A stretch of DNA of 7,236 nt from VMCP01 sp964415065 (GTDB lineage Bacteria; Bacteroidota; Bacteroidia; NS11-12g; UBA955). How positions within the stretch are numbered: position 1 is the first letter of the stretch; each line of letters starts with the position of its first letter. A program made the translations under genes and the position numbers. Shown here piece after piece: positions 5,732 through 7,236 of this stretch. Below the pieces are notes generated by a model that was not told the origin of the DNA, ran no database searches, and saw nothing but the letters and a program-made list of their open reading frames with translations. The stretch lies in contig CAYPYX010000096.1 in NCBI GenBank assembly GCA_964415065.1, positions 1 through 7,236 on the forward strand, written 5' to 3'.

Positions 5732-7231
5732 TTACTTTCTGTCCATATTGGAACGACCGATGTATTCTTGCACACAACGGAAACCGATGTAACACTTACT
5801 AGTATCTTGGTATTCGTAAGTTCTTGCTCCACATTCAATAAAATATGCAACATCCTTCCAAGATCCACCACGAATTACCTTACGTTTTCTGGTAATTGGA
5901 GTCTTTTTGATTTTCTCGTTTTCTTGAGGATCAAAACTGTGCTCTTTTATGTAGATTTCATAATTACCGTTCAAATCATGTGCAAACGAGTTATTTGTTG
6001 CATCGTAAGTAGTTGAAGTCCATTCAGATACATTACCAGACATGTTATACAAACCATAATCATTTGGGAAATAACTGTCTGCTCTAACTGGAGTAATACC
6101 ACCATCACTAGCACCGTAGTCACCACGTAAAGGTTTAAAGTTCGCTAACATACAACCTTTAGAGTTTCTTGCATAAGGACCACCCCATGGATATTTGTTT
6201 CCAATTCTTCCACCTCTTGCTGCATATTCCCATTCGTATTCAGTAGGAAGACGGAACAATTCGGTGTTAGGCTGCTGTTGGTGTGCCCAATAGCTTTCTT
6301 TGCGGTTTGATCTCCAATGACAGAAAGCTCGTGCTTGTGCCCAATTCACTCCTACTACAGGATACTCGTCGTATCTTGGGTGCCAGAAGTAAACTCGAGC
6401 CATTGGTTCATTGTATGAATACGTAAAGTCACGAATCCAGCACAAAGTATCTGGATAGATTAATACGTCTTCGTTTACAATAAATTGTGAACGATTTTTG
6501 GGATTGTACTTATCTCTATCAATATTTGCCGCCAATACTAAATCAACCCATTGATAATGATACATCAACTTACGGGTGTCGATTTGGCGTTTAAATTGGA
6601 AACGTTCGTTGCCTTGGTAGAACATAGAATCATAAAGAATCTTATCGAAGTTCATACCAGCAGTTTGATTTTTGTATTTCCAATCCAAATATTCAGTTTC
6701 GTTTTGATATTTTAACGGATTTCCTTCATTATCCACGGCGTTTGGATCGAATTCAGGATCAAATTCGTCAGAATTATCGCGTTGAACATAAAGAGCAGCT
6801 CTAGATGTTGGTTCGATTGGCTTCTTAGCTAATGTTAAGGTAACCGCATCTGGATCGTAGTTATTCAAATAAGAACGAGCCATGGAGTCCATAACATACG
6901 CTACAAACTGACGGTATTCGTTGTTCGTAATTTCAGTTTCGTCCATCCAAAAACCAGAAACGGTCATTTGTTTGTTAGGTTCTAAGTAAGATTGGAAGAC
7001 GTCTTGTCCACCTTGACCTGTATGGAAAGTTCCGCTCTTTACGTAAACCATTCCTGGAGGTTCTGGATGGAACCAAGGGCTTCTGCCCTGCACGCCAACT
7101 AGATCACCTGTGTCGCCAGGACCGCAGGCAATAAACACTACCGTAGATGCAATTGCTGCATATCTCAATTTAGGATTTGCAAGCACGCCGATTGCTCTTT
7201 TGGTGTTTTTTAGTTTTGAGATAAAACCCAT
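5732..7231 (-). CDS. gldK: Type IX secretion/gliding motility lipoprotein GldK (PorK-like)
   Basis: GldK is a lipoprotein that, with GldN, builds the periplasmic ring of the type IX secretion system beneath the outer membrane. The N-terminus has a basic stretch, a hydrophobic segment (about 24-35) and a cysteine at position 36 in VVFIACGPGD, the likely lipidation site. The motif is slightly off consensus, with Phe at -3. The body is a formylglycine-generating-enzyme (SUMF1/sulfatase-modifying) fold: GMVYVKSGTF (60-69), FWMDETEITNNEYRQF, RLPTEYEWEYAARGG (327-341), GNVSEW (399-404), RGGSW (454-458) and GFRC near the C-terminus. The paired catalytic cysteines of true FGE are missing, as expected for a structural role. 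I chose the ATG at 7231. An in-frame GTG sits at 7232-7234, and only two more bases are visible, so a start further upstream cannot be excluded. The gene is first in the visible gldKLMN order. Its promoter lies outside the window. Confidence 0.94.
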   Translation of the reverse strand: MGFISKLKNTKRAIGVLANPKLRYAAIASTVVFIACGPGDTGDLVGVQGRSPWFHPEPPGMVYVKSGTFHTGQGGQDVFQSYLEPNKQMTVSGFWMDETEITNNEYRQFVAYVMDSMARSYLNNYDPDAVTLTLAKKPIEPTSRAALYVQRDNSDEFDPEFDPNAVDNEGNPLKYQNETEYLDWKYKNQTAGMNFDKILYDSMFYQGNERFQFKRQIDTRKLMYHYQWVDLVLAANIDRDKYNPKNRSQFIVNEDVLIYPDTLCWIRDFTYSYNEPMARVYFWHPRYDEYPVVGVNWAQARAFCHWRSNRKESYWAHQQQPNTELFRLPTEYEWEYAARGGRIGNKYPWGGPYARNSKGCMLANFKPLRGDYGASDGGITPVRADSYFPNDYGLYNMSGNVSEWTSTTYDATNNSFAHDLNGNYEIYIKEHSFDPQENEKIKKTPITRKRKVIRGGSWKDVAYFIECGARTYEYQDTSKCYIGFRCVQEYIGRSNMDRK

Positions 7232-7236
7232 CACTT

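Noticed and set aside
7232..7234. GTG as the start codon of gldK
   Set aside because: The adjacent in-frame ATG at 7231 is the simpler choice, and there is too little upstream sequence to judge a ribosome binding site for either.

Overview
All genes in this window lie on the minus strand. They form two adjacent transcription units from a member of the Bacteroidota. Three things support that assignment. A gldK-gldL-gldM-gldN cluster (type IX secretion and gliding motility core) is known only from this phylum. Start codons sit mostly behind A/T-rich leaders rather than strong Shine-Dalgarno sites. A TATCTTTG box matches the phylum's -7 promoter consensus TAnnTTTG. The genus cannot be named from the sequence alone.

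Transcription runs from high to low coordinates. At the right edge, gldK (5732-7231) encodes an outer-membrane-associated lipoprotein with a formylglycine-generating-enzyme-like fold. A 265-base spacer with a clear inverted repeat separates it from gldL (4807-5466). Then come gldM (2998-4761) and gldN (1928-2986). GldL and GldM form the proton-driven inner-membrane motor. GldM spans the periplasm and reaches the ring that GldK and GldN form under the outer membrane. A strong intrinsic terminator (about 1879-1909) ends this unit.

Directly after the terminator a promoter starts the second unit: a YceD/DUF177 protein (1258-1821), ribosomal protein L32 rpmF (1066-1251), the acyl-phosphate synthase plsX (107-1063) and the beginning of fabH (1-104, cut by the window edge). 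Spacings of 2 to 6 bases show tight co-transcription. This is the widespread housekeeping cluster linking ribosome biogenesis to fatty acid and phospholipid synthesis.

No mobile element, CRISPR array, tRNA, rRNA or foreign-looking gene is visible. I do not see a previously undescribed system. The window is a well-known secretion locus beside a well-known lipid/ribosome operon. The points worth a second look are details: the structured gldK-gldL spacer, a cysteine-free L32, a GldM whose first periplasmic domain looks enlarged, a low-complexity linker in GldN, and an unusual GldK N-terminus.
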